A stretch of 64,000 nt of DNA, taken from assembly GCA_026027325.1 (NCBI GenBank), contig JAMSLZ010000002.1:3162001-3226000 (forward strand). Direction: 5' to 3'. Below the pieces are notes generated by a model. That model saw nothing but the letters and a program-made list of their open reading frames with translations. It ran no database searches and was not told the DNA's origin. Position 1 is the stretch's first letter. Each line of letters starts with the position of its first letter. This document shows, piece by piece, positions 1 to 10,882 of this stretch. The stretch is from Actinomucor elegans. Taxonomy: Eukaryota; Mucoromycota; Mucoromycetes; Mucorales; Mucoraceae. The position numbers were made by a program, and so were the translations under genes.

Positions 1-1411
1 AATGTAAATTCATTTGAGACTGCTGCAAATGTAAATTCATTTGCGCTTGGTGCTGCTGTGGCTGCGATTGTTGTTGCAATTGGGATACAGGTGCAGTATT
101 AGATCTATACAGAGGTGGTAAAGGCTGTGATGAATTGATGGGTATATCTGAAGTTCTTGACCTTTTAGCCTGAGGAGCACTAACGGTAATATTAGACAAT
201 TGATCAATGATTGCATTGAATATAATTACATTAAACCTGACATGGCTCGCTGTGTATCTTCTGCTCTTATTTGTGAACTACTCATAGTCTGTGGTGGCTG
301 TGGTTGTGGTATCATGGCAGTTGGTTGAACAGGTGTATTTACTGGAGCTGAAGTTCCCGGTGTTGATGATTTGCTTTTCAAGTTTTCTAGTTGCTGATAT
401 TGTTGTTGATCTAATAACATTCTCGCTTGGGCCAGGAATTGATTTGCAGAAACAGCATTATTCTATAAAGATTTAGGAAAATAATAGCTCTATAGTAAAT
501 TTGGACCTACTTGTAACTGTCTGAATAGCTCAATAAACCTCTCTTTACGATCAGGCGATAATTGAGCCGTAAGATTATCTAATAAAGTCATCGAGGCAAC
601 TATAACATAGAGTAAGTACATATCTCGGTTATAAACGCATTAACAGCTTACCTCCAGTGGATGGCTGTGATGTAGTTGGTTGATTTGATTGCGACTGTGA
701 TGGAGGTAACGGTGGTGTTTGGTGAGGTACGACAGGTCTCGGTGAGGGTTGAATTGATGGTGAAGGGCGAGCTGTGATTGAAGTAGGAGATGGCTTCATA
801 GATGTAATTGCAGGACTACTAGTACTACTAGATTGCTGTACAAGTGGTGATGAAACTGCAATCGCTTGAGGCGAAGATGTCACTGTAGGAGAAGCAGGCT
901 GCGCCAGTGATAAACTTGTAGGCATAGGTGAGCTTGTATTAGTAGTTGCATGAAAAGGTGAGGATGCGACTGATTCATTAGATGTAATATTGATTTGAGG
1001 CGAAGACTGCACTATGGGTGAAGGAGAAGGTTGAGGCGAAGACTGAATAGGTGAATTGACAGCTGAAGCAGTTACTTCTTGGACAGGTGGAGTAACGAAG
1101 CTTGTAGCAGGAGTGCTGCTTGCGCTTTGTGGTGAACTTTCAGCTACTGCGGCACTTGTACGGTTCCAAGTTTGAGTAGTAGTATTAGGAGACGCGTAAG
1201 AAGATTCTGGTAAATCGAATAAATGCTGTAGTTCAGCAGGCAAATTATTATAGGAAGCTGACTGATTATCTTCATTTCGAAACGTTTGGACAATCGATTG
1301 AAAAGAGTGATTGTTGGTATTTACTTGATCGTCTCCTAACATGTCTTGAAAGAAGGAATTCAAGTCTTTATGACCTTGATCCTCCTTTGAAGGTTCGCCT
1401 TTATCACTCAT
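1..1411 (-). CDS. TAF4: TAF4-like TFIID subunit, 3' part missing
   Basis: Likely subunit of the general transcription factor TFIID in the nucleus. Predicted exons are 1411-652, 599-511, 462-230 and 179 to beyond position 1, and all junctions keep frame. The first ~250 residues are low-complexity Ser/Pro/Thr/Gln with many short SSP-type repeats. Next comes a compact helical block (starting MTLLDNLTAQLSPDRKERF and running through FLAQARMLLDQQQYQQL) that resembles the RST/TAFH-like region of TAF4, with a Leu-rich helix followed by a basic stretch (APQAKRSRTSD). The C-terminal histone-fold domain that would prove TAF4 lies outside the window. The start is the first ATG of the long open exon. A different Q/P-rich coactivator with an RST-like domain is the main alternative. 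Seen: composition, splice sites, helical block. Inferred: family. Confidence 0.65.
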
Positions 1412-1542
1412 ACTATCGTTAATGTTCGTTTTATCAAGTATTTATTGAACAAAAGGAAAAGCTTTTCTCGAGAAGCGCGCCAGCTAAAACAAAAAAAATG
1501 ATGGCGTCACATATTATCTCTATTTACACGCCGCTTTGTGCA

Positions 1543-3975
1543 CTAATATACAGCAGCTAAACCGAATTTTCGAGGATCACTTGCTGCATCCAAGGTGCCA
1601 TTCTCGTGTCGAAAAATAGCCTGAATAGCTGAAAAGATACCTCCAGCGTCCAGTTGATATAACTACATATTGTGATTAGTTTAAATAATAGCTGGACTAG
1701 TGAAATGCTTTTGGCTTACTTTGTGTCCTCTGTTAGTTAGTTCTTGTAGAATTGCAGCATCAAATCCAGTTTCTGTTCCTACTTGGTTAGGCATTAACTG
1801 ATGGTGAACACGAGGACTACCAACTGCATCAAATAAATCTAGTTTAAAATCCAAAGCGTTGATAATAGTCTATCGAAGCAAAAATATTAGGTCTGAGTTT
1901 TTTATGCTTAAAGAAACTTACATTGGCTGTAGCCGTAATGATTTCTGATCCGCCAGAACCTCCAACTACCATTGTCAGCTCTCCACGTTCATTTTCGATG
2001 ATCGTAGGCGTAATAGATGAGAGAGGTCGCTTACCAGGAGCTACATAGTTATTTCTGCTAGGACTGAATCCAAAAGCATTAGTAGATCCAGGGCTACTGA
2101 AATCATCTTGCTCATTATTCAAAATAATGCCAGTGGCAGGGTCCATGATCTTTGCTCCAAAGACAAGATTCACAGTAGATGTCAAGGCAACAGCACTACC
2201 ATCTTGATCCGCTACAGACAAGTGCATGGTACCATGAGGATCATTTCCTTCATACATTGGCTGGTAATATTCAGGCTCATGAGTTTGATCCTATCATGCT
2301 TACAAGTTAGTACGAGTTTTTTTTTTTTTAAAAAAAAAAATAACCATCTTACATCTGTAATATTTTGGCGAACCAAATTTGCCCATTCTTTTGTAATGAT
2401 TTCGTCTAATCTAGTTTGGTTCTCAATGAATGAAGGATCACCCAACTCAGTTCGAGCAGCATAAGCAAACTTGAAGGATTCTATCAGTCGATGTACATTC
2501 AATCCAGTACGACGACCATCTTTTTCAAAATTAAAGGACTCCACCAGATTCAAAATATTGAGCAAGACAGGGCCACTCGAGGGTGCAGTAGTAGTAGTGA
2601 CCTTATAGCCATGATAGTTTGTACTAATTACAGGTCTGCTTAGGGCTGTATAACCTGCAAGATCTTCTAATGTAAGAATTCCACCTTGTGCAATAGTCGT
2701 ATTGACAATAGACTCCGCGATAAAGCCGTTGTAAAAAGCATCAGGTCCATCATTAGCAATTGTCCTTAATGTTGCTGCAAGAGTTGGACGCTTGATAACG
2801 TCACCCTCTTTGGCAAGCGTACCATTAGGAGCAAACACTTCGACCCATTCGTTCAAATTCAAAAGCCAATCCTTGGAGGCCTATTTTTTTCATTCAATTT
2901 ATTAATAACTGCATCGGTTGATCTATTGCATCAGCATACCTCAAGTCTTTTTTCCATTAAACCATTCGCGATGAAACCATTTTCCGCAAGATCAATAGAG
3001 TCTCTAAAGAGTCGCGACCAAGGCAGCTTTCCATATCTAAAGCGTAATAAATAAAAATTAATTTAGATCAGAAAACTATTTTTTGTTTCAAGCATATGAA
3101 GTTTGAATACGTACTTTTGATGTGCTAGTTCGTAGCCGCGAATTTCGCCTCTATATTGATATAACATGCTAAGCAGAGCGCATATTTATACAAAAAACAT
3201 AGGTAATACTTACGGAACGCCAACAGCAAGCCCGGTAAGTCTCGATAAAGTTGTGTTATGCACATACATATCTTCAGTGGAAGCAGCGGGAGCAGTTTCA
3301 CGGTAATCAATAAAGTCGTAACTTCCATCAGAAGTACGCACCAACATGAATCCACCTCTATGTAAAGATGGTTGTTAGCGAAAAGCACTTTTACTTTCTG
3401 CGATTGTCTCTCGTAAGATATTATGAAATATTACCCTCCGATTCCTATTGCAATGTACTGTTAGAAATCGAAACTAATAGGTGTCGCTTCTGAAAGGATG
3501 CTTACCTGTGGCAAAACTATTGATGACACCTATGCAAAGAGCCGAAGCAATTGCAGAATCTACGGCGTTTCCACCGTCTTTAAGGACTATGTATAAGCAT
3601 AACGATTAGTATGCAATTACTCCTATGAACTGCGACAGACATATATATATATATATATACCTTCTACACCAACATTGGAGCATTGTACATTTTCAACCGC
3701 TACTGCACCATGTTCCCCTGAAACTTCATAAGAATTGGGATTATCTAGAACACAACAGGATTGTGTAAATAGGAATCATATCATTAGTGCGTTCTCTTAT
3801 ACATACTGTTCACAATAACATTGGTGTAAGGAAGTACTGCCGCATTGGTGAGAGGTAGCGCTACTAAACCAGCGCAAGCAACGACTAACAAACGCAGATA
3901 ACCAGTGCTCTTTTGTCGAAGTCTTTGGGTTTTATCAAGACCATTGAAGCTACTACTATTATTGGCAACTACCAT
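1543..3975 (-). CDS. GGT1: gamma-glutamyltransferase (glutathione hydrolase)
   Basis: Cleaves the gamma-glutamyl bond of glutathione and transfers or hydrolyses the glutamyl group; fungal enzymes act at the vacuole or cell surface. Eleven exons: 3975-3807, 3744-3661, 3586-3506, 3444-3435, 3357-3214, 3150-3115, 3036-2940, 2880-2353, 2290-1922, 1869-1720, 1662-1543; 595 aa, all in frame. An N-terminal hydrophobic segment (about residues 19-40) predicts a signal anchor. Conserved blocks follow: GEHGAVAVEN, LKDGGNAVDSA, GIGGGGFML, DYRETAP, then HGTMHLSV, where Thr404 is the expected autoprocessing site and nucleophile, TSTVNLVFG, and GGSGGSEIIT. Exon 4 is only 10 nt. An upstream in-frame ATG at 4032 exists, but a TATA-like tract at about 4046-4054 argues for the 3975 start. 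The family call is secure. Confidence 0.95.
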
Positions 3976-4045
3976 GTTGATTAAGCGATCCGGTGGTATG
4001 CAAAATGAGAATGAAAAATACTTGTCTTGCATTTCTACCGGCGCC

Positions 4046-4054
4046 GTATATATA
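4046..4054 (-). promoter_or_regulatory. TATA-like box of the gamma-glutamyltransferase gene
   Basis: A tatatata-type tract sits about 70 nt upstream of the chosen ATG (3975) and only ~15 nt upstream of the alternative ATG (4032). Transcription usually starts some 30 nt or more downstream of a TATA box, so this placement favours the downstream ATG. Not tested experimentally. Confidence 0.4.
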
Positions 4055-6337
4055 GGAATCCATCAGGACACAGTTGCACAATGCATTTACAGCCGAGTAA
4101 AGTTATTATATAAACGTGCATACTCTTAGTGTTTGTTCATTGCCGCATTTGGTGGTTTGTATAACTTTTTTTGTTTTTTACTACTAACCTAGTTGAGACA
4201 TAGAAACTAGGTTTGAAATTAACATAAAGCTAACATATCGTTTATCATGTATCAGTAATATCTATATTCTCTCTTTAAATGTGTGCCTCCGAAAAAAAAA
4301 AGAAAAGCTTTGCTAATCATGCGCTCCAGCCTTCAAATGGCGCAGTGGACGAAAGCTTGCGCTATCTGTTCTAATGCATTGAATAGGTTGGTGTGTAACA
4401 GCAAATGCTACTGATTGGCGCAATAGTTCCAACGGTATGGCATCAATCTTGTTGAAATGACTTTATATTCAGCGGGATAAGACGGGCAGATGATCCGTAG
4501 CATTATTGGTTTAGACATTGATTAAGGCAACCTTGTTCGTAGATGACTTTTTTCATAGCTCTATTGATTAGAGAGCAATCTAAGCCTCGGATTGGACCTG
4601 ATGCCTAAACTGTTCAAACATCCGGTTGGTGACTTTTGATCTCGGATGTCTTGATTTAAGTTAAACTTACTCGGGTTTACTGAGCATTTAGTTACCATTG
4701 TATAATAGTTTGAAAAAGGAAAGATTTTTTTCAAAAGTTTTCCTTCTTTGTTATGGTGGTGCCTCTTGATTGTCGTCTACAATACGTGCATTATGTATCA
4801 ATATTGAGCTCAGTAAACAGTGCAGGTAGAATGGTATTTTAAAATGAAAGCTTGTCAATCGTCTATTAGATTTTTATTGGTTTCAAAATCAGTATAATGG
4901 TAAGCTATATAAAGGTATAAATTCTACTGCGTCTATTGAGAACGAGCTATAATTCGCGCCATTGCTCGATGTATAACGTATAACAAAGCCACAATAACCA
5001 AACAAAACGTTGAAGTAGGTATAAGAGAGATACTGTATATCAATAAAGCTTAATACTATATTTTATAGTCTTGCTAAATATATTTAAATGTAGTGCGCTA
5101 GCATTTATACATATAGTTAGCAAAGAGACAAGTGCAAACTTTTTAAGATATTAAACTTTTCATTCGAACGCCCAGCGCCCAAACAAGCGCAGTTGGGATA
5201 CATGATACAAAACGAAGCTTTCTGTTTTTCTGTCAAACGAATCTATAGAATCTTTGTAGAAAAAACAAAAAAAAAAAAAAAAAAAGAAGGCTGAGAGAGC
5301 ATAGCCTTTTATTCGAGAAACAACGTGTCTTGTGAGCCAAAGACTCTAACATGAAGCATCCTCTATATTGTAAAGACTTGATGGTACATTAAGTTGCCAT
5401 ATATCTGAAACTGGTTATTCCTTATATTCTACTCTTTACATATATGTTCATATCCTATGTAGTAGTTAATCTACTTATTTAATAAGCTGCAAAAAAGTTT
5501 TGATTTAGCTATAATAAACTATTTTGTGCCCATCAATGTGATAGGATTTTTCGCTATGAACAAAAGTTTTTCTTTTTTTTTTGAAACAAGATCGTATCTA
5601 ACTCGAGTAATGATGCAGGGGGGATACGTACGCATACTATCAAACTTAGTATACCTACATTACTATAAGCTATATATATATCACCAAATATTTTATTTAC
5701 AGTCTACAAAAAAAGTGGTTATTTGAATTTTGAGCCTCTTTAGGATTTTTTCAACATCTGTAGATTTCTCAATCGATGTTTATCCTATGTCGCATCTGAT
5801 TAGCTTCACATATACACAATGGACTTCTAGTATAACTCTTATATTATACTGTTAGTGAGAGGCGATAAATCATATATAATTCATATAACAACGACCATTA
5901 ATCTATAGATCTCTCGGTCGATCCCGGTTTAATGCCACATATAATTAGCTGTGCAACTGTAGAATGGATTAAAAAAACTACTAGAGTGTTAAATGGTTGG
6001 AAGCCAACATGTATCTTATATAATTAATGATGAACAGTAAGCACGTGTAATTCATGTAAATGTGTGTATAGACCTATAGATTTCTCGGGCTGATTCCGGT
6101 CAAATGACGTACCAGATAAGTTTTTATGCTCACACTAAGCTGCTTCATCTATTAAATCAAAAAATTTGTCGGGTATGCACCGAATGGTGCAGAAATTGTC
6201 CTAGAATATATATTAAGGTTGAGCTAGATCGGATTTTTTGGAATGTGTTCGAAGGTTTACCTTACCAAACATCTCAATAAACCGGTTCACACGAATCGAA
6301 TGCCCGACAATCCAAAGGGAAAAAAAAAACTGCCCAC
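4055..6337. other. AT-rich intergenic region, no supported gene
   Basis: Open frames here are short and have no recognisable motif, splice context or coding bias. The region holds poly-A/T runs (for example around 5265-5285) and, between 5761 and 6240, three copies of a degenerate repeat listed separately. No tRNA, rRNA or snRNA was recognised. Confidence 0.6.
5761..6240. repeat. degenerate repeat cluster, ~150-170-bp period (copy A)
   Basis: Three related cores begin near 5761, 5906 and 6077. Each starts tagat-t/c-tctc, then a cgat or gatt block, a ggttt/gtt block and aatg-t/c-cgcat-like sequence; the first two are followed by attagct and a caatgga/gaatgga block. Spacing is 145 and 171 bp. 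Sequence between cores is poorly conserved. Related cores occur at 57.0-57.4 kb and, more distantly, at 42.2-42.8 kb. Origin unknown. Confidence 0.5.
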
Positions 6338-7630
6338 ATGGGTGCGGATAGTGATTACACTTTCTTTCGACTTTGTAGGTGTGTACGTAAGAAAATGAGC
6401 CAAGAAGCCAAACCCGAAGCCGAGCACCTATCCACTATTGAAGAAAAAACACTAGCTGCTCTTTCTGAAGCGGAAGCTGCCAATAATCTTTCTAATGCTT
6501 TGAAACAAACCACTTCTGGCATCACTGATTTTACGCAGCAAACGCTCATTGATGTGAACAGTCAACCCCTTATTCACAATCTTATGGAAGATCAGCACTT
6601 GCTTGGCCATCCTTCTCTGAACACTGCGAGTAGTCAACCATTTTTGAGCGCTAATAACCATATATTGTCAGCAGCAATACATAAGAACCAAGCTACATCC
6701 GAGAGTGTTTCAAATGCGATGGATACAACTACAAACACGAATGAACACAAGAGCAACGAAAATGGTTCTACGCTATTAACAGAATTTTATGAACGATTTG
6801 CTCAAGGAAAAATGTTTCAAACCTTGGAAGAACTACGTACAGCGGCCTATGATTATGGTAGAAGGCACAACGTTGCTCTTACGACGAGCAAATCTGACAA
6901 GACAAAAGTGTATTTAATCTGTAAACATGGTGGCCAGTATCGTAAAAACAACAAGAGACCTCCAAGTGATAAGCCTATTAAACCGCGTATCAGAAGATCT
7001 CAAAAGACAGGCTGTGCCTGTATGATTTACGCGCGATGCTGTCGCGGCAGTTTCTGGATCGTTCGTAAGAGCATTGGAGAACATAACCATCCTATTGCTG
7101 ATGATCCCCGTACGTATGCCATGTATCGTTCTTTATCCCCGGAGCATTTGTTAGCAGTTCATAAGCTGCTAAGAGAACATGTTGGTGTGTCTTATATAGT
7201 TAAATCATTGAAGGCCAATGGTGTTACTAATATCCTACCTAAAGACATTGAGAATATCCAACAAGATTTAAAGAGAAGAGATGTACTGGATATGCCCGTT
7301 GCTGTTACTACAACTACAACTACTACTGCTGCTACTGCTGCTGCTGCTGCTGCTACTACTACTACTACTACTACTAACACGACCACAGCCAAAGCTGATG
7401 AAGGTAGAATGGCTTCTTCGGTGATTGATTTGACTGATACTATGGCTACGAATGCAGTAGTAATGAGCACTACGCCTGCTATTACTTATACTCCTACGAT
7501 TGCACCATCTACCATTATCATGGAACCCCGTGGTTCTAGTGCTATTGCCACAACGAATTCTGCATCACCAGCTGCAATGATGACCTCTGATCTGACCACT
7601 AGCATAGTAACCCCAAGCCCAATTGAATAA
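6338..7630 (+). CDS. FAR1-type zinc-finger DNA-binding protein
   Basis: Single-exon gene, 430 aa. Residues ~160-252 form a FAR1/WRKY-GCM1-type domain: a helix (FQTLEELRTAAYDYGRRHNV), a strand ending in Cys195 (VYLICKHGGQY), a basic linker (KRPPSDKPIKPRIRRSQK), GCACMI with Cys226 and Cys228, then WIVRKSIGEHNHP with His249 and His251 completing the zinc site. The family is derived from the DNA-binding part of MULE transposases and gave rise to transcription factors. No transposase domain follows here; instead there is a helical segment (~265-315) and a Thr/Ala/Ser-rich tail made by an ACT/GCT microsatellite. This suggests a nuclear regulator rather than an active transposase. A second in-frame ATG at 6395 (MSQEAKPEAEH) is an equally plausible start and would give 411 aa. 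Targets unknown. Confidence 0.8.
   Translation: MGADSDYTFFRLCRCVRKKMSQEAKPEAEHLSTIEEKTLAALSEAEAANNLSNALKQTTSGITDFTQQTLIDVNSQPLIHNLMEDQHLLGHPSLNTASSQPFLSANNHILSAAIHKNQATSESVSNAMDTTTNTNEHKSNENGSTLLTEFYERFAQGKMFQTLEELRTAAYDYGRRHNVALTTSKSDKTKVYLICKHGGQYRKNNKRPPSDKPIKPRIRRSQKTGCACMIYARCCRGSFWIVRKSIGEHNHPIADDPRTYAMYRSLSPEHLLAVHKLLREHVGVSYIVKSLKANGVTNILPKDIENIQQDLKRRDVLDMPVAVTTTTTTTAATAAAAAATTTTTTTNTTTAKADEGRMASSVIDLTDTMATNAVVMSTTPAITYTPTIAPSTIIMEPRGSSAIATTNSASPAAMMTSDLTTSIVTPSPIE
7306..7381 (+). repeat. trinucleotide microsatellite (ACT/GCT) inside the FAR1-type gene
   Basis: Runs of act and gct codons in frame encode alternating poly-Thr and poly-Ala tracts in the C-terminal tail. Length changes would alter the tail without shifting frame. 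Confidence 0.8.
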
Positions 7631-7767
7631 TTTCTCATCACAAACTAGTATTGTTATATCCTCAATGTTGCATCATGAATAAAGATAATCCATTTTTTAA
7701 GCAAAAACAAGCTATAGACTGAAAGGTTATATCATTACTGATATAAGTTTTATGTGCTAATTGTATG

Positions 7768-10340
7768 TTACAAAGTGGTAAATGCTTCTAAGCCTTTTTC
7801 AGTTGCACCGAATCTACTATCAACTACTGAAAAGATATTATTGACAAATTCAGGATCATACTACGAAAAAAAAAAAAAAATTAATATCTAAAACTCTTAT
7901 TAATACCATATATTTCTTACCTGACAAGCTCTAGTGCAATCTGGAGAAAAGTTGGTTTCAATGACAATAGGTTTGAAATCATCAGTCAACATGATATCAA
8001 ATCCAAAGACACTGAAAGCATCAAACTTGGTATCTCTGCCAGCTAAACCTAAAGGTTGAGGTGTACTGCTAGCAGCAATCAAAACATCTTTTACCAACCA
8101 TAATTTAGTACACCAATAATAACCAAACCCTCTCCCAATAAAAACTTACCCTTCATTGCAGCATTGATATCCTTTTGGACAGTATCCCATTTGATACCGT
8201 GTTGCTTTTCCATATTATGAATGAAGCTCTTATAGTCCAATTGAGTCATCTCATAATTGGAATAGTTCATCACAGTGAAGTGACATTCGTAGTCATTCAA
8301 GTTTTCTAAATCATACTTTTTGTTGGCCAAACGCGTCCAGAACATATTGTACACGCATGCAATCAGATTTGGTTCAGTGCGTCGCACGAGCACAATGTAG
8401 CGAAGATCAAATTTCTTGCCATTATAAAGACAGGGTGATACTAGATAACGTTGAGCAATCTTGGGTACAGGGTTATCATGTTGACGAATGATTTCTGAAA
8501 GGTTTCTAGTGATATCAAGGCCTAATCCACGAGCCATGTTCCAAGGCTTTGTAATCCAAAGATTGGTACTGTACTCTTCTTCATTCTGTAGTTTAATTAG
8601 TACGTGTATACTGTTTAGAAATAAGCCAACTTACGTTCAAATAGTCACCAACTAATTCACTCAATTGAGTCATGATATTGTAAGTAGGCATATACCAACT
8701 GGGAGAACCATATGTTTTTCTATGTTAAAGGTTCAAGATTAATATCCAAAAGATTACTTGAATGATTTGTCTTACTGGATTAATTCAGCCATGTTGTGCT
8801 TGAAGGTGATACACTTTTCGTTAGGGAATTGGTTCACCATTTGATGAGGTTCAAGTGAATCCCAGCTTTGAAAGTCGCTGCTACTCCAAATAATATCGGC
8901 CTTGGCAGGATTATCAGTGAATCTAACGTTATCCAACTTCAAGAATTGCTGAACAAAAGCGGTGTCCGTGAAAACAACGATTGATTCACTCTTGGGCTTG
9001 CTTTTGCCTTCTGTCTTTAACGCTTCCAATGCTTGCTCCGAAGTCAAGATTTGAGATTCAGAAGGACTAAACTTTTGGTTGTTCAATTTGTCTTGACGTT
9101 CTTTGTAAAGCTTGACAAGTTCATGTCGTTTGCTTTGAAGATCATCACTCAGTAACACTCTATCTTCAAAGGCAAACAAGTAAGCAAGTTTATCTGATTC
9201 ACGCTCAAAATTCTTGGGTAAAAGGTCGCAAGTGATAATTTCTCCAGCCTCAATATCTTTGATAGGGAAAAAAACACTATAAGGGATCATACCGCTTGCT
9301 CCACGCGAAAAGATAAAAGGCACACAGACCACATTGGGGTCTGAAGAATGACAAATAGCTGACCCAACTTCATCATTGATGTACCAAGCAGTCTGGGAGG
9401 CAGGTTGGCCATCTTGCTGCAAAATGGAGTAGGTGTAGGTTTGGATATATGCCCACATCTTTTGATAAATGCTCTCAACACGTTCGTTGATCCAATCCTT
9501 CTCTCTTTGTTCCCTTCTCTTCTGTTTTTCTTCTTTGTCCTTGTCCTCTTTTTCTTGAGGCTTACCAGAAGCAAGAACTTGACCCATTACTTGGTCATGT
9601 AATCTATCAGCTTCAGCCTTGGCTTCTGGATCAATCGTCAAACGCTGAATAATGAATGGTTTGGTTAAATAATGTTATGCTGCTCTCTCTTTCTCTCTTT
9701 CTCATACCATAATAGCGTTTACGACCTCGTTGTTCTCTGCTTTCAAAGCATTCTCTGCTTCTCTATCCGTTACATTAGCTTGCGAAGCAACCAATTTGAT
9801 TATTTCCATAGAAGGCTTTACGTCTTCCTCATCGTCTGAATCCTCAGGTGCTTCAGCAATTTCGACATCCATAAGGTTCTCGAGACGATTGATCAGCGCA
9901 GGATTAGAACGTAGTTCTTTTTTGGCTTCTTCAGGAGAAGTAGTCCAGGCATGATCCACTAAAAAGATATCACTACACACCAAATCAATATACACTTAAA
10001 AAAACGCGACATGTTTCCTCTCACCTGTGCTTTTTCAAAGACTGATCGGCTTTCACATGAAGGGAGTAACTCTCCATTGGGTCTCCATGATGCAATTCGA
10101 CGAAACTTCCTAGCAATGCGCCCAAGATTAGTCGAAATCCTGCATGAAAATATGTATCAAAAACCTTACCTGCGTCGAGATAATCTTCACCGAGCTTCAT
10201 AAACAGAGGCTAAAGAACACGGTTTAAGCATAACGACGTGATATAGACTTTTCTCTAACTATTACCTGCCATAATTCCTCGGGAATAGCGGCCAACTGAT
10301 ACTGATGAACAGTAACAAATGATTCAAAGGCTGAAGACAT
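7768..10340 (-). CDS. TTLL12: TTLL12-like protein (SET-like plus tubulin-tyrosine-ligase-like domains)
   Basis: Nine exons: 10340-10266, 10209-10170, 10139-10025, 9972-9708, 9644-8776, 8719-8635, 8585-8150, 8087-7921, 7860-7768; 714 aa. The order of blocks follows animal TTLL12: an N-terminal block (VTVHQYQLAAIPEELWQPLF), SDIFLVDHAWT, a charged coiled-coil insert (~170-210), a SET-like middle (TAWYINDEVGSAICHSSDP) with IKDIEAGEIITCDLLP, ADIIWSSSDF, NQFPNEKCITFKHN, then the TTL core: LWITKPWNMARGLG (Lys496), FDLRYIVLVRRTEP, HFTVMNY, and FGFDIML...PIVIETNFSPDC, where Glu672 and Asn674 match the ATP-grasp metal site. Human TTLL12 (644 aa) is a pseudo-modifying enzyme linked to histone and tubulin marks; the fungal role is unknown. 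Assignment rests on colinear motifs over the full length. Confidence 0.92.
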
Positions 10341-10882
10341 ATCGTGTTTGGAACGAGAAGGAAAAGTTATAAAAAACCAAGGGTTTTTTTTTTTTTATAT
10401 ATTTGACACAAAACTGTCAATTCTTTGTAAACTGAAACCAAGTCACGTAAGGTTTTCGACTGTTAATGCAAGTTTAGGATCCGCACAAACCAATAGACAC
10501 TCACCGAAGAGCGGAAGTTTGTAATTTCAAGCGTGATTTTTCGAAATCGGGTGATGGAAAAAACCCTTCACAAAGGAGGTCAAGGGTCTTATGCATCAGA
10601 GGGATTTTTTTTTTTGAAAGACCCACCACCAAAACGAGCCGCTATCAAGATGGATTATAGTTTTAAATGGTTGTATACTTATAGTATATGGAATTGTACT
10701 CTTTTTATTGTACGAACAACGGGTTATAGTTGGATAGAATGATACGAATGTGAATAGTAGAAATAAAAAAGAATAAAAAGTAATGGTAGGTAGGTCGTGA
10801 TAATTATTAGAAGCGAATCGGGATGGAATTATATAGAAAGTGAATGTGAATACGAATAGAGGCGAACAAACGCATATCTAGC
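10341..10882. other. intergenic region between two minus-strand genes
   Basis: Holds the presumed promoter of the TTLL12-like gene (next to 10340) and the 3' flank of the gene ending at 10883. A poly-T run lies at ~10386-10397. No convincing gene: the open frame at 10533-10742 has no motif. Confidence 0.5.

Noticed and set aside
3976..4032. Upstream in-frame ATG of the gamma-glutamyltransferase (MQDKYFSFSFC...)
   Set aside because: It lies about 15 nt below a TATA-like tract, so it is probably 5' of the transcript start, and the extension adds no signal-like feature.
4339..4348. ggcgcagtgg resembles the start region of U4 snRNA
   Set aside because: The surrounding sequence does not continue as U4 and no Sm site is visible.
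7192..7470. Val/Ala-rich minus-strand ORF opposite the FAR1-type gene
   Set aside because: It is the antisense reading of the ACT/GCT microsatellite and adjoining codons.
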